Assembly: GCF_003569915.1 (NCBI RefSeq)
Contig: NZ_KZ984459.1
Span: 1 to 64,000, forward strand
Reading direction: 5' to 3'
DNA from: Comamonas testosteroni
GTDB lineage: Bacteria > Pseudomonadota > Gammaproteobacteria > Burkholderiales > Burkholderiaceae_C
DNA length: 64,000 bases
Part shown: in pieces, positions 16,509 to 25,385 of the stretch
Numbering within the stretch: the first letter of the stretch is position 1
How the letters are laid out: each line of letters begins with the position of its first letter
The notes under the pieces: model-generated
The model's input: the letters and a program-made list of their open reading frames with translations, nothing else
What the model was told of the DNA's origin: nothing
The model's database searches: none
Position numbers and translations under genes: made by a program

Positions 16509-17384
16509 TCAGGCGAATGAGGGCTGGCTTTCCCAAAAGCCACTGATCAATGCTTCAGGCTTTTTGAGCGCCCGCACCCAGGCGCAATCAGGCCAGGCAT
16601 CCATCTGCACATTCATGCCCGCAAACACGCCATAGCCGGGGCCGGCGGCAATTTCGGCGTCTGACTGCAAAGTCTCGCCCGCACGAATGCTGCAGGCTGC
16701 GCGGATACTGCCCAGCGCCTTGATGCCCCAGCCTGCCTGAATATGGTTGCCACAGACAATTTCGTCATTCGATGCAATGCCATGGCCCACTTCCAGCAAG
16801 CCCTGCACGCCAATGCGGCCACCGGCGCGCAGGCCCTTGCCGCAGCGCAGAGTGCCTTGCACATCGACTTCCTGGCCGATCTGTGCGCCGCCCTTGAGGT
16901 CCACATCACCGCCGCAGCGCAGCTCCCAGCCGGTGCGCAGGTCTTCGGCTGCAATCTTGCCTTGCACTTCCACGCTCCATGCGGCCTTGATATTGCCGCC
17001 GGCTTGCAGCAGCTCGTCGGCAAAGATTGCGCCCTCGCAATGCACATCCTCACCGGCTTCGAGCTTGCCTGCGCGAATGCCGCCGCCCACTTGCAGGCTG
17101 CGCCCCACCAGCAACTGGCCGGGCACGCGCACATCGCCGTGCACGATCACGGTGCCCGCAAACACCAGGTTGTCGGCTTCCAGGTGCTCCACTTCCAGCA
17201 CCGTGTTGGTGGCGCCAAAGTTCTGCAGCAGCCAGCGCGCGTCTTCCACGCGGCCTGCGGCGACCTGGGTATCCATGGCGGTCTGATAGTCGCCACCGGC
17301 CAGGTTGTTGCGCACAAACCAGCGGTAACCCATGGCGCAAGGGTTTTTGCCGCGCAAAAAATTCTGAGTCAGTTCCATGTCCAT
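16509..17384 (-). CDS. Beta-helix-like repeat protein, bactofilin-like, function unknown
   Basis: 291 residues, starting at ATG 17384 with GGAGG upstream. About 60 N-terminal residues (FLRGKNPCAMGYRWFVRNNLAG, AARWLLQNFG-like) precede a long run of short Gly-rich strand repeats: VLEVEHLEADNL, VIVHGDVRVPG, LLVGRSLQVGGGI, VEVQGKIAAEDL, VDVQGTLRCGKGL, and so on. The periodic pattern of V/I-x-V-x-G every 6 or so residues is that of a right-handed or polymer-forming beta-solenoid. I do not recognise a named family; bactofilins (DUF583) share the style but are shorter. There is no signal peptide, so it is probably cytosolic. Confidence 0.75.
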   Translation of the reverse strand: MDMELTQNFLRGKNPCAMGYRWFVRNNLAGGDYQTAMDTQVAAGRVEDARWLLQNFGATNTVLEVEHLEADNLVFAGTVIVHGDVRVPGQLLVGRSLQVGGGIRAGKLEAGEDVHCEGAIFADELLQAGGNIKAAWSVEVQGKIAAEDLRTGWELRCGGDVDLKGGAQIGQEVDVQGTLRCGKGLRAGGRIGVQGLLEVGHGIASNDEIVCGNHIQAGWGIKALGSIRAACSIRAGETLQSDAEIAAGPGYGVFAGMNVQMDAWPDCAWVRALKKPEALISGFWESQPSFA

Positions 17385-17944
17385 GGCGGGCCTCCGTTTG
17401 TCCGTCGAGCAAGAAGCGGCGCGTGGCAGTACGTGACCTTGCGGTCCTGGACGTAGCTGTGCCCATGCACCAGGGGTGTGCTTTGCTTGTGGGCCGTGCG
17501 GAGGATGTGAGGGGTGTTGCCCTAGGCCATCCGCACGGCGGCGGAAAGCATGGCCGTGACACCGCTGAGACTGACGAAAGCGGTCGGCACACCATGGCGG
17601 TGCGTATGCAGCGCACGCAGCACGCGGGCGCACGCGGGCAGCTCTGCAGTCAATGCAAAGCGGCGCAGACGGGCGGCGGTGGACAGGTGCGTGCAGGCCA
17701 TGGAAGAAGGGGAGGATTGAGCCTCAATTATGCCTTTGAAGGCTTTTTGCAGTGGCGCGCTGCGGTATGCACAGCCGCACCGTTGATTCCTTGCAGTGCA
17801 CAAGGCATCAGGCTTTGGGTAACATCGGCACCCTTGCGGGCGCGCGTGTGAAGGTGCTGAACACCGGTTTTTGCGCTGCTCCCTGCCCTGAAATTGCTGC
17901 AGCAGACGTGGCCTGTGCCCAGCGCTGCTGCCTTGAGACAAGTC
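17385..17944. other. 560-bp gap without a confident gene
   Basis: GC-rich sequence between two divergently read genes. It must contain promoters for the beta-helix gene and the DUF2760-Hsp70 operon, but no clear -35/-10 pair, operator or terminator is seen. The only coding-like stretch is the small minus-strand frame 17522-17701, listed separately. Confidence 0.5.
17522..17701 (-). CDS. Possible 59-residue small protein
   Basis: An ATG at 17701 opens a frame MACTHLSTAARLRRFALTAEL that ends at 17522. Its codon choice (mostly CTG, GCC, CGC, GTG) matches genuine genes of this window, whereas the same frame upstream of 17701 does not. No Shine-Dalgarno sequence precedes it and I know no homologue. 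It contains a hydrophobic C-terminal stretch, FVSLSGVTAMLSAAV. It could equally be a chance frame. Confidence 0.25.
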   Translation of the reverse strand: MACTHLSTAARLRRFALTAELPACARVLRALHTHRHGVPTAFVSLSGVTAMLSAAVRMA

Positions 17945-18610
17945 ATGACTCAGAACACTCCCCCCTCATTTTTCAGCCGCATCGCCATTGCGATCGGCAG
18001 CTTTTTTGCCATTTTGGGCAACGGACGTCTGGCCGCCGATGTGAGCCGCGTGCGCGCTGGTGAATCCTTTGCTGCCGACGTGGCGCCCAAGGAAGTGCGC
18101 GTTGAAGTGCCGGTCGAGAAGATCGTGGAAGTTCGCGTGGAAGTGCCCGTGGAGAAGATTGTCGAAAAGACGGTCGAGAAACGCGTAGAGGTGCCAGTCG
18201 AAAAACTGGTCGAAAAAACCATTGAAGTGCCAACCGACACCGCCGCCCTGCAACTGCTGGGCCTGATGCAGCGTGAAGCCCGCTTTGTGGACTTTATTCA
18301 GGAAGACGTCGCCCCCTATACCGATGCCGAAATTGGCGCTGCCGCCCGCGTGGTGCACGAAGGCTGCCGCAAGGTTCTGCGCGAGCATTTCACGATTGCG
18401 CCCGTGCGTACCGAAGCCGAAGGCTCTCGCATCACGCTGCAAGCTGGTTTTGATGCCACTACGGTGCGCCTGACCGGCAATGTGGTGGGCCAGGCCCCAT
18501 TCACGGGCACGCTGGGTCATCGCGGCTGGCAAGTGACTGAAGTCAAGCTGCCCCAGCTGACTGACACACAGGCCGCCAAGGTGATTGCACAGGCCGAGGT
18601 GGAGCTGTGA
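17945..18610 (+). CDS. DUF2760-domain protein with EVPVEK repeats
   Basis: 221 residues. After a hydrophobic N-terminal helix (SRIAIAIGSFFAILG, likely an anchor) comes a repetitive segment with five or six copies of a V-E-V-P-V-E-K-I/L-V-E-K unit (about residues 50-100). The C-terminal DUF2760 domain has RFVDFIQEDVAPYTDAEIG, VHEGCRKVL and GHRGWQVTEVKLPQL. The stop overlaps the Hsp70 start (TGATG at 18608). DUF2760 genes are known to accompany Hsp70-like genes; the function is unknown. The repeat likely forms an extended spacer between membrane and domain. Confidence 0.82.
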   Translation: MTQNTPPSFFSRIAIAIGSFFAILGNGRLAADVSRVRAGESFAADVAPKEVRVEVPVEKIVEVRVEVPVEKIVEKTVEKRVEVPVEKLVEKTIEVPTDTAALQLLGLMQREARFVDFIQEDVAPYTDAEIGAAARVVHEGCRKVLREHFTIAPVRTEAEGSRITLQAGFDATTVRLTGNVVGQAPFTGTLGHRGWQVTEVKLPQLTDTQAAKVIAQAEVEL

Positions 18611-20511
18611 TGAATACCTTGAATACTCCTGATTCTGTAGCTGCAAGCCTGAATGAGTCTAAGGCTACAGCCCGTTTCAGCATTGGTATCGACCTGGGCA
18701 CCACGCACTGCGCGCTGTCGTTTGTGGACAAGCAGGCCAGCGATGGCGACAAGGTTGTGCAGCAGGTGCTGGAGATTCCCCAGCTCACCGGCCCGGCCAG
18801 CGTGGAGGCCAAGCCGCTGCTGCCGTCGTTCCTTTATCTGCCGCACGAAAGCGAGCTGAGCGCCGCTGAAATGGCACTGCCCTGGGGCGCAAGCCAGGAC
18901 TTTGTGGTCGGCGAGTTTGCGCGTTCGCGCGGCGCAGCCACGCCGATTCGTCTGGTCAGCAGCGCCAAAAGCTGGCTGTGCCACCCTGGTGTGGATAGAC
19001 GCTCGCCCTTGCTGCCAGCCGATGCACCCGAAGAAGTGCACCGTGTCTCGCCGCTGACGGCGTCGATTCGTTATCTCTCGCATCTGCGCTGGGCCTGGGA
19101 AAAGTCTCACCCCGAAGCACCGTTTGATGCGCAGGACATCACCGTCACCATCCCCGCCTCGTTTGACCCCGCCGCGCGCGAGCTGACGGCCGAGGCTTGC
19201 AAGGCCGCAGGTTTTCAAAACCTCACGCTGCTGGAGGAGCCTCAGGCGGCGCTGTACAGCTGGATTCAGGCCAGCGGCGGCGACTGGCGTAAGCAGGTCA
19301 AGAACGGCGATGTGATTTTGGTGGTGGACGTGGGTGGTGGTACCACCGACCTATCGCTGATCGCCGTGCTGGAGCGCGATGGCAATCTGGAGCTGCAACG
19401 CGTGGCCGTGGGCGAGCATATCTTGCTTGGTGGCGACAATATGGACCTGGCTCTGGCCTATGGCGTGGCCCGCAAGCTCGCGCAAGAAGGCAAGCAGTTG
19501 GACGCCTGGCAGACCCGCGCGCTGGCCCATGGTTGCCGTGCAGCCAAGGAGCAATTGCTGGCTGATGAAAGCCTGCAATCCGTGCCCGTGGTTGTGCCCA
19601 GCCGTGGCAGCAAACTGATCGGCGGCAGCATCCGCACCGAAGTGACACGCGCCGAAGTGCTGGCCATGCTGGTCGAAGGCTTCTTCCCCAAGGTCGCCGT
19701 CAGCGACAAACCCATCACCCGCGCACGCGGCGCGCTCACGCAGCTGGGTCTGCCTTATGCGCAGGATGCTGCGGTCACACGCCATCTGGCAGCGTTCCTG
19801 AGCCGCCAGGCCGGTGTAGCCGAGCAGATCGAAGGCCTGCAAGGCACGCAGCCAGAGGGTGCTTCGTTCCTGCACCCCACGGCCATTCTGTTCAACGGCG
19901 GTGTGCTCAAGGCCTCGCAGATCGAGCAGCGCATTGTTGAAGTCATCAACGGTTGGCTGACTGCTGAAGGCGCGCAGGCTGCGCGTCTGCTCGATGGTGC
20001 CAATCTCGATCTGGCCGTGGCACGCGGCGCGGCTTATTACGGCCATGTGCGCCAGGGCCGTGGCGTGCGCATTCGTGGCGGCACGGCGCAGTCGTACTAC
20101 GTGGGTGTGGAATCGAATATGCCCGCCATCCCCGGCATGGAGCCGCCCATGTCCGCGCTGTGCCTGGCACCGTTTGGCATGGAAGAAGGCACCGAAGTGG
20201 CGCTCGACGCGCAGGAGTTCGGCCTGGTCGTGGGCGAGCCCGTGCGCCTGCGCTTCTTTGGCTCATCCGTGCGCCGCGCTGATGCGGTGGGCACCCTGCT
20301 GGACTTCTGGGGCCCGGACGAGCTGGTCGAGTTGCAAGAGATTGAGCTGAATCTGCCCGCTTCCGGTCGCGCCGCTGGCGAGGTCGTACCTGTGACTTTG
20401 CAAGCCCGCGTGACCGATATCGGTACGCTGGAACTCAATGCCGTACCTGTCGGTGGCAGCGAGCGCTGGAAGGTGGAGTTTGATGTGCGTGCTGAAACGG
20501 TGACCGAATAA
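18610..20511 (+). CDS. Hsp70-family (DnaK/HscC-like) ATPase
   Basis: 633 residues. The actin-like nucleotide-binding domain carries phosphate 1 FSIGIDLGTTHCALS (about residues 24-38), EEPQAALYSW, phosphate 2 VVDVGGGTTDLS (about 238) and an adenosine motif-like FNGGVLKAS. The C-terminal part is a short beta-rich substrate-like domain and lacks the DnaK lid and EEVD-like tail. It is not canonical DnaK, which is longer and clusters with grpE/dnaJ. It is translationally coupled to the DUF2760 protein, so the pair probably act together. The client and role are unknown. Confidence 0.88.
   Translation: MNTLNTPDSVAASLNESKATARFSIGIDLGTTHCALSFVDKQASDGDKVVQQVLEIPQLTGPASVEAKPLLPSFLYLPHESELSAAEMALPWGASQDFVVGEFARSRGAATPIRLVSSAKSWLCHPGVDRRSPLLPADAPEEVHRVSPLTASIRYLSHLRWAWEKSHPEAPFDAQDITVTIPASFDPAARELTAEACKAAGFQNLTLLEEPQAALYSWIQASGGDWRKQVKNGDVILVVDVGGGTTDLSLIAVLERDGNLELQRVAVGEHILLGGDNMDLALAYGVARKLAQEGKQLDAWQTRALAHGCRAAKEQLLADESLQSVPVVVPSRGSKLIGGSIRTEVTRAEVLAMLVEGFFPKVAVSDKPITRARGALTQLGLPYAQDAAVTRHLAAFLSRQAGVAEQIEGLQGTQPEGASFLHPTAILFNGGVLKASQIEQRIVEVINGWLTAEGAQAARLLDGANLDLAVARGAAYYGHVRQGRGVRIRGGTAQSYYVGVESNMPAIPGMEPPMSALCLAPFGMEEGTEVALDAQEFGLVVGEPVRLRFFGSSVRRADAVGTLLDFWGPDELVELQEIELNLPASGRAAGEVVPVTLQARVTDIGTLELNAVPVGGSERWKVEFDVRAETVTE
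18633..18674. repeat. Possible repeat fragment at the 5' end of the smaller hsp70 gene
   Basis: GATTCTGTAGCTGCAAGCCT and GTCTAAGGCTACAGCC form a short inverted, AT-richer patch with GTAGCTG/GGCTAC cores, encoding the unconserved N-terminal 20 residues. Resemblance to the dispersed family is weak. Confidence 0.25.
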
Positions 20512-20530
20512 GCTGCAACGAACTGATTGC

Positions 20531-20568
20531 AAACGGCCTGAGGGTTCGCTCTCAGGCCGTTTTCTTTA
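20531..20568. terminator. Bidirectional terminator between hsp70 and porin
   Basis: ACGGCCTGAG (20533-20542) pairs with CTCAGGCCGT (20551-20560), followed by TTTTCTTT and preceded by AAA. It ends the plus-strand operon and the convergent porin gene. Confidence 0.85.
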
Positions 20569-20581
20569 GAGCATCAGTCCA

Positions 20582-21613
20582 TCAGAACGCATGGCGCAGG
20601 CCCAGCACAAAGGTGCTGGCATCCTGCCCATAGCCCACGCCGTTCTTGAAGCCATAGCCATAGCGCACATTGTCCTGATTGCTGATCTTGGTGTATGCCG
20701 CATACAGCTTGGTGCGCAGGCTCAGGTTGTAGTTGTAGCCCACGGTGAACTGGCGCGCGCTGCTGCTGGCCACATCGCTCCATTTGCCGGCCCAGCCAAA
20801 ACCGGCGGTGAACTCGGACGGCCCCATGGTGTACATGGCCGTCACGCGCGCGGCGTTGCGTGTGCCGCAGCCTTTGCCTGCGTTGTTGCACATGGAGCCC
20901 GAGCCATTGTCCGAGCGCTGGTAGTACGCACCAATCTGGAATGGGCCGCTGCTGTAATGGGCGCGCACGCCAGCCTGCTCGTTGAACCCGGTCTTGGTAT
21001 AGGCCGCGCCCAGCGAGATGGGGCCGCGCCCCCAGTTGGCCGAGACGTCATAGCTGTTCTTGTTATTGGTGCCGGCTTCTTTTTCGTGCATGGACATCGA
21101 GGTCACCACCGTCAGCCCGTTGATGTTGGGCGAGGTGTAGGTGATGGCATTGGTGGCGCGAATCAGAAAGTCGTAGATGGGGTCGGAGATGCTGCCCGTG
21201 TCGTGGTTGGGCTGGTCCAGCACGCCGTAGTCGGCCACAAAATCGTAGGAGCTGCCGCCCGCGCGGCCCATGGTCACCTTGCCGTATTTGCCGGAAAGAT
21301 AGACTTGGGCCTTACGCCCAAAGGACAGCCCTCCATCGGCCAGCATGCCTGCGCCTGTGTCGGATTGGAAACCCGCTTCCAGTGCAAAACCAGCGCGCAG
21401 ACCTCCTCCCAGGTCCTCGCTGCCGATAAAGCCAAAACGCGAGTTGTTGTTGAACAGGCCGGTGACGCTGGTGCCGCCCACCTTTTGGTGTTCAACGGAG
21501 GTGTTCAGACGACCATAGATCTGGACGCTGCTCTGCGCAAAAGCGGCGGAACCAGTGAGAGTCATCAATGCAACGGCGATCAAACGGGACAGTGTTAGTT
21601 TTTCTGCTGACAT
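20582..21613 (-). CDS. Gram-negative porin, second copy
   Basis: 343 residues from ATG 21613 (MSAEKLTLSRLIAVALMTLTG, signal peptide cleaved after AFA-Q). A longer in-frame start would bury the signal peptide and is rejected. Mature start SSVQIYGRLNTSVEH; family motifs SRFGFIGSEDLGGGL and FGRKAQVYLSGKYGKVTMGR; C-terminus LGLRHAF ends in Phe as BAM substrates do. It is only distantly like the porin at 263-1324, so not a recent duplicate. It lies on the opposite strand between the two hsp70-like genes. Confidence 0.93.
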   Translation of the reverse strand: MSAEKLTLSRLIAVALMTLTGSAAFAQSSVQIYGRLNTSVEHQKVGGTSVTGLFNNNSRFGFIGSEDLGGGLRAGFALEAGFQSDTGAGMLADGGLSFGRKAQVYLSGKYGKVTMGRAGGSSYDFVADYGVLDQPNHDTGSISDPIYDFLIRATNAITYTSPNINGLTVVTSMSMHEKEAGTNNKNSYDVSANWGRGPISLGAAYTKTGFNEQAGVRAHYSSGPFQIGAYYQRSDNGSGSMCNNAGKGCGTRNAARVTAMYTMGPSEFTAGFGWAGKWSDVASSSARQFTVGYNYNLSLRTKLYAAYTKISNQDNVRYGYGFKNGVGYGQDASTFVLGLRHAF

Positions 21614-21762
21614 GGAAGCGATTTGCCTTCGATCTTTGCGGTGAAACAAGCACGCGAAACTGCGTGCATGCTTCACTAGGCAATTAACATGCCAGCGCCT
21701 GTGCACTCATTTGGGTTGCTACGATCGGCATTACGGACTTCAGCGCTTTCTCTTTTCGTCTC

Positions 21763-24600
21763 ATGTATTCCTCCCGCACTACCTACGCCATTGGCATTGA
21801 TCTGGGGACTAGCCACACGGTTGTAGCCAGCGTATTACTTGCGGGTTCTGCTACGAATATTGAGCTTCTTGCCATTCCCCAGCGCAGCACCGCTGGTGAG
21901 GTTCTGGCCCAGCCGCTGCTGCCTTCGGTGCGCTATCAGGCTGCGGTGGGAGAGTTGGGCGATGCATGGCAGCAGCCCTGGCCGCCGCAAAACGCAAGCG
22001 AAGATGCCCCCGCCGTGATTGGCCGCTGGGCGCGTGATTTGGGCACGGCCGTACCCGGGCGTCTGGTGGCCAGCGCCAAAAGCTGGCTCTCGCATACCGG
22101 CGTGGATCGCACCGCGCCGATCCTGCCCTGGGGCGCGGGTGATGATGTGGCCAAGGTCTCGCCACTGGCCGCGTCGGCTTCCTATCTGGCCCATGTCAAA
22201 GCGGCCTGGGACAAGGCGCATCCCGATGCTCCGCTCGATCAGCAAAGCGTGGTGCTCACAGTCCCCGCATCGTTTGACGAAGGCGCACGCGCCTTGACGT
22301 TGGAGGCCGCGCAGCTTGCAGGCCTGCCCGGCGTGCAATTGCTGGAAGAGCCCAAGGCCGCGTTTCACGACTGGCTGGTGCTGCAAGGCCATGCGCTGGC
22401 CGCGCAACTGGCCGACAGCCGACTGGTGCTGGTGGTGGACGTGGGCGGCGGCACCACCGACCTGACCTTGATTCGTGTGCAGGCCGGCAAGGCGGGCGAG
22501 CTGCCCACGCTGACGCGCACAGCCGTGGGCGAGCATCTGATGCTGGGCGGCGACAACATGGATCTGGCGCTAGCGCACCAGCTTGAATCACAGTTTGCTG
22601 GTGATGGACAGAAGCTGCCCGCTGCGCGTTTCGCGCAACTGGTGCAGCGCTGCCGCATTGCCAAGGAGCAACTGCTGGCAGCCGATGCACCAGAGCAAGT
22701 CAGCATCACCTTGCTGGGTGGTGGCAGCAAGCTGCTGGCCAAAACGCAAAGCGCGCAGCTGACGCGCGAGCAGGTGCGCCAGTCGGTGGTGGATGGATTC
22801 TTGCCAGCAGCGCAGATCAACGACAAGCCCGCAAAGCGCCAGGGCGCGTTGCGCGGCTTTGGTTTGCCCTACCCGGCAGACGCGGCCATCACGCGGCATC
22901 TGGCGCAGTTTCTGACCCAGCATGCAGGCGATGAGCTGCCCGATACCGTGCTGCTCAACGGCGGCGTATTCCATGCACATGCGATTGTCGAGCGGCTCAC
23001 GCAGCAGCTTGGCGCATGGCGCGGCAGTGCGGTGCGTGTGCTGCACAACCCGCACCCGGACTGGGCCGTGGCACGCGGCGCTGCGGCCCATGGTCTGGCG
23101 CGTTGGCAGCAGGAGTTTGAACGAAACAAGCCTGATGTCCAGATGCAACATAGGCAATCAGCTATCAAAGTTGATAAGGCTCATGCGCCGCTGCCCATGA
23201 TTGGCGGCGGCTCCGCACGCAGCTACTGGCTGGTACTGCCGGGCAAAAAAGGCGCACCGCCGCAAGGTCTGTGCCTGCTGCCGCGTGGCACGCAAGAGGG
23301 CGTGCGCATGGTGCTCTCGGGGCGGCGTTTTGCGCTCAAGCTGGGGCAGGCCGTGCGCTTTAGTCTGGTCGCGCAAAGCGGCAATCAACCCGCACAGGCC
23401 GGGCAGTTGCAGCCACTGCAGGGCGATGGCTGGGTAGAACTGCCACCTATCGCTACGGTGCTGCCAGCACCCGAAGGCAAGAGCGCGACGCAGATCGAGG
23501 TGCAGTTGCAAGCCAGCATGAGCGAAGTCGGCACGCTGGAAGTACGCTGCGTGGCGGTTGATGATGCCAGCCAGTCCTGGCTGCTGCCTTTCTCGTTGCG
23601 TGGCGCTGCTTCTGAAAACATAGCAGATGGCGTAGATGATTCCAGGACTGATGGCCCAAATGATTCAAAACTGGCTGATGCACTGGCGCTGATCGAGCGC
23701 ATCTTTGGCAATCAGGCGCAGGAAGTCTCGGCCAAGGAAGTGCGCCAGCTGCGCCAGTCGCTGGAGAAAATTCTGGGACCGCGCGACGACTGGGATGTGG
23801 CGCAACTACGCGCCTTGTTCGATGCGCTGCTGGCCCGTGCCAAGCGCCGCCGCCGCACTGCAGACCATGAGCGCGTATGGCTCAATCTTGCAGGCTGGTG
23901 CCTGCGCCCCGGTGTGGGCGCGCAGCTTGACGGCTGGCGCATCGAGCAGGTCTGGGCCCTGTATGCGCAGGGCCTGGGCCATGCCAAGGAGGCAGCCAAC
24001 TGGACCGAATGGTGGGTCTTCTGGCGCCGCGTGGCGGCAGGCCTGAACGAGGCGCAGCAGATGGAACTGCTCGAAGACGTGGCAGGTCACATGCAGAAGG
24101 CCGTGCAGCAAAGCACACGTGGCAAAAGCAGCCATGGCAGTTACGACGATATGCTGCGCCTGTTTGCCGCCATGGAGGCCGTGCCCTGGCAGTACCGGCA
24201 GGAGATGGGGCAGTGGATGCTGCAGCGCCTCAAGCGCCCTGACGAAACCGTGCAGACCTGGTGGGCCATCGGGCGTCTGGCTTCGCGCCAGTCGCTGGCC
24301 GCCAATGCACATCTGGTCATGCCGCCCGATGCTGCGCAGGAGTTTTTGAATGCCACCTTGGCCCAAGACTGGCGCAAGAACGAAACCGCCATGTTTGCCG
24401 CCGTGCAAATGGCGCGCATGACGGGTGACAGAGCCCGTGACCTGCCCGACGATGTGCGTGCGCAGGTGCTCGAAAAAATGCGCGCCAGCGCCGCGCCCGA
24501 GCGTTGGTTGACGATGGTCGAACAGGTCGTGGAGATGCAGGCCGAAGACCAGAAGCGCAGTCTGGGTGACAGCTTGCCGCCGGGGCTGGTGCTGTTATGA
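21763..24600 (+). CDS. Large Hsp70-family protein with C-terminal DUF3731-type region
   Basis: 945 residues. N-terminal actin-like ATPase domain: YAIGIDLGTSHTVVAS (phosphate 1, about residue 8), EEPKAAFHDW, VVDVGGGTTDLT (phosphate 2, about 225) and LLNGGVFHAH. After residue about 640 the protein gains a 300-residue helical extension with LRQSLEKILGPRDDWDV and HERVWLNLAGWCLRPG, as in Hsp70-like proteins with DUF3731. It aligns with the smaller Hsp70-like protein at 18610. However, about 25 residues encoded by an AT-rich repeat (23128-23188) are added before GGGSARSYWLVL, and another low-GC patch occurs at 23612-23680. Its stop overlaps the DUF2809 gene. Confidence 0.88.
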   Translation: MYSSRTTYAIGIDLGTSHTVVASVLLAGSATNIELLAIPQRSTAGEVLAQPLLPSVRYQAAVGELGDAWQQPWPPQNASEDAPAVIGRWARDLGTAVPGRLVASAKSWLSHTGVDRTAPILPWGAGDDVAKVSPLAASASYLAHVKAAWDKAHPDAPLDQQSVVLTVPASFDEGARALTLEAAQLAGLPGVQLLEEPKAAFHDWLVLQGHALAAQLADSRLVLVVDVGGGTTDLTLIRVQAGKAGELPTLTRTAVGEHLMLGGDNMDLALAHQLESQFAGDGQKLPAARFAQLVQRCRIAKEQLLAADAPEQVSITLLGGGSKLLAKTQSAQLTREQVRQSVVDGFLPAAQINDKPAKRQGALRGFGLPYPADAAITRHLAQFLTQHAGDELPDTVLLNGGVFHAHAIVERLTQQLGAWRGSAVRVLHNPHPDWAVARGAAAHGLARWQQEFERNKPDVQMQHRQSAIKVDKAHAPLPMIGGGSARSYWLVLPGKKGAPPQGLCLLPRGTQEGVRMVLSGRRFALKLGQAVRFSLVAQSGNQPAQAGQLQPLQGDGWVELPPIATVLPAPEGKSATQIEVQLQASMSEVGTLEVRCVAVDDASQSWLLPFSLRGAASENIADGVDDSRTDGPNDSKLADALALIERIFGNQAQEVSAKEVRQLRQSLEKILGPRDDWDVAQLRALFDALLARAKRRRRTADHERVWLNLAGWCLRPGVGAQLDGWRIEQVWALYAQGLGHAKEAANWTEWWVFWRRVAAGLNEAQQMELLEDVAGHMQKAVQQSTRGKSSHGSYDDMLRLFAAMEAVPWQYRQEMGQWMLQRLKRPDETVQTWWAIGRLASRQSLAANAHLVMPPDAAQEFLNATLAQDWRKNETAMFAAVQMARMTGDRARDLPDDVRAQVLEKMRASAAPERWLTMVEQVVEMQAEDQKRSLGDSLPPGLVLL
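23128..23188. repeat. AT-rich dispersed repeat in frame inside hsp70
   Basis: TAGGCAATCAGCTATCAAA at 23151-23169 is identical over 19 bases to the complement of the intergenic 58348-58366. The frame is open and encodes VQMQHRQSAIK. The smaller Hsp70 paralogue lacks this segment, which supports insertion. Confidence 0.75.
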
Positions 24601-25007
24601 GCGTGGGCACCCCATTTCAACGTTCGCGCATCGCGCTGAGCCTGCTCATCGCGCTCATCATTGCCGTGGGGTTGGCGTCGCGTCACGGGTATGCGCTGTT
24701 TCCTGTCGGGGTGGGCAACTACCCTGGCGATGCGCTTTGGGCCTGGGTGGTGCTGCTGTGCGTGGCCTGGGTGCAGCCGACGATCACGCGCACCCGGCTG
24801 GTGGTGAGTTCGCTGGTGATTGCCTTTGCCATTGAGTTTCTGCAGCTCTATCAGGCGCTGTGGATTCAGACGGTGAGAGCCAACAAGCTGGCCTATCTGA
24901 TCCTGGGCAATGGCTTCGACCCGCTGGATTTGTTGGCCTATGCGGTGGGCATTGGATTGGGTGCGGCGCTGGATTGGTGCTGGCAACATTGGCTCACAAA
25001 GCATTGA
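24597..25007 (+). CDS. DUF2809-domain membrane protein
   Basis: 136 residues, start overlapping the hsp70 stop (ATGA). Four hydrophobic segments: IALSLLIALIIAVGLAS, ALWAWVVLLCVAWVQ, LVVSSLVIAFAIEFLQLYQ and LDLLAYAVGIGLGAALDW. The family motif is FAIEFLQLYQ followed by NGFDPLDLLAYAVG. DUF2809 proteins are small integral membrane proteins of unknown function. Coupling to the Hsp70-like gene may be incidental. Confidence 0.83.
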   Translation: MSVGTPFQRSRIALSLLIALIIAVGLASRHGYALFPVGVGNYPGDALWAWVVLLCVAWVQPTITRTRLVVSSLVIAFAIEFLQLYQALWIQTVRANKLAYLILGNGFDPLDLLAYAVGIGLGAALDWCWQHWLTKH

Positions 25008-25064
25008 GCGGGGTTGGCATGCCTCTGGCTTACCATGGCTTCCTGCCATTCGCCAAAGGCCAGC

Positions 25065-25385
25065 ATGTTTGATCTCACCTCAGTCCCCGCTTTTCTTGCG
25101 CGCCAGACCGGTGTGCCGAGAGATGATGGTTTGATGATCTATGCGCCCGAAGAGGTGGCAGAGCGCAACCAGACCTATGAGGTGGCGGAGTATCTGCCGG
25201 GGCATCTGATGGTTGGTGGCGATAGCGGCGGGCGAGGCATCTTGATTGATGACAGTGGTGTGGTCTGGATTTGTGGGTTAGGCGCGCTGTTTCTGGATGT
25301 CCGGGAACTGTTGTCGCCGCATCTTGCGCAATGGGTAGAGCAGGACTGCCTCCTGCCATCATGGGATGACGAAGACGATGAGTGA
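25065..25385 (+). CDS. SMI1/KNR4 (SUKH)-like protein
   Basis: 106 residues from ATG 25065 (MFDLTSVPAFLARQTGVPRD). The family-like core is LMIYAPEEVAERNQTYEVAEYLPGHL, then GGDSGGRGILIDDSG and the turn VWICGLGALF. SUKH proteins often act as immunity proteins to polymorphic toxins, but housekeeping members exist. It overlaps the next gene by 8 bases, so they are co-expressed. No toxin gene is nearby. The acidic C-terminus SWDDEDDE is notable. Confidence 0.72.
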   Translation: MFDLTSVPAFLARQTGVPRDDGLMIYAPEEVAERNQTYEVAEYLPGHLMVGGDSGGRGILIDDSGVVWICGLGALFLDVRELLSPHLAQWVEQDCLLPSWDDEDDE

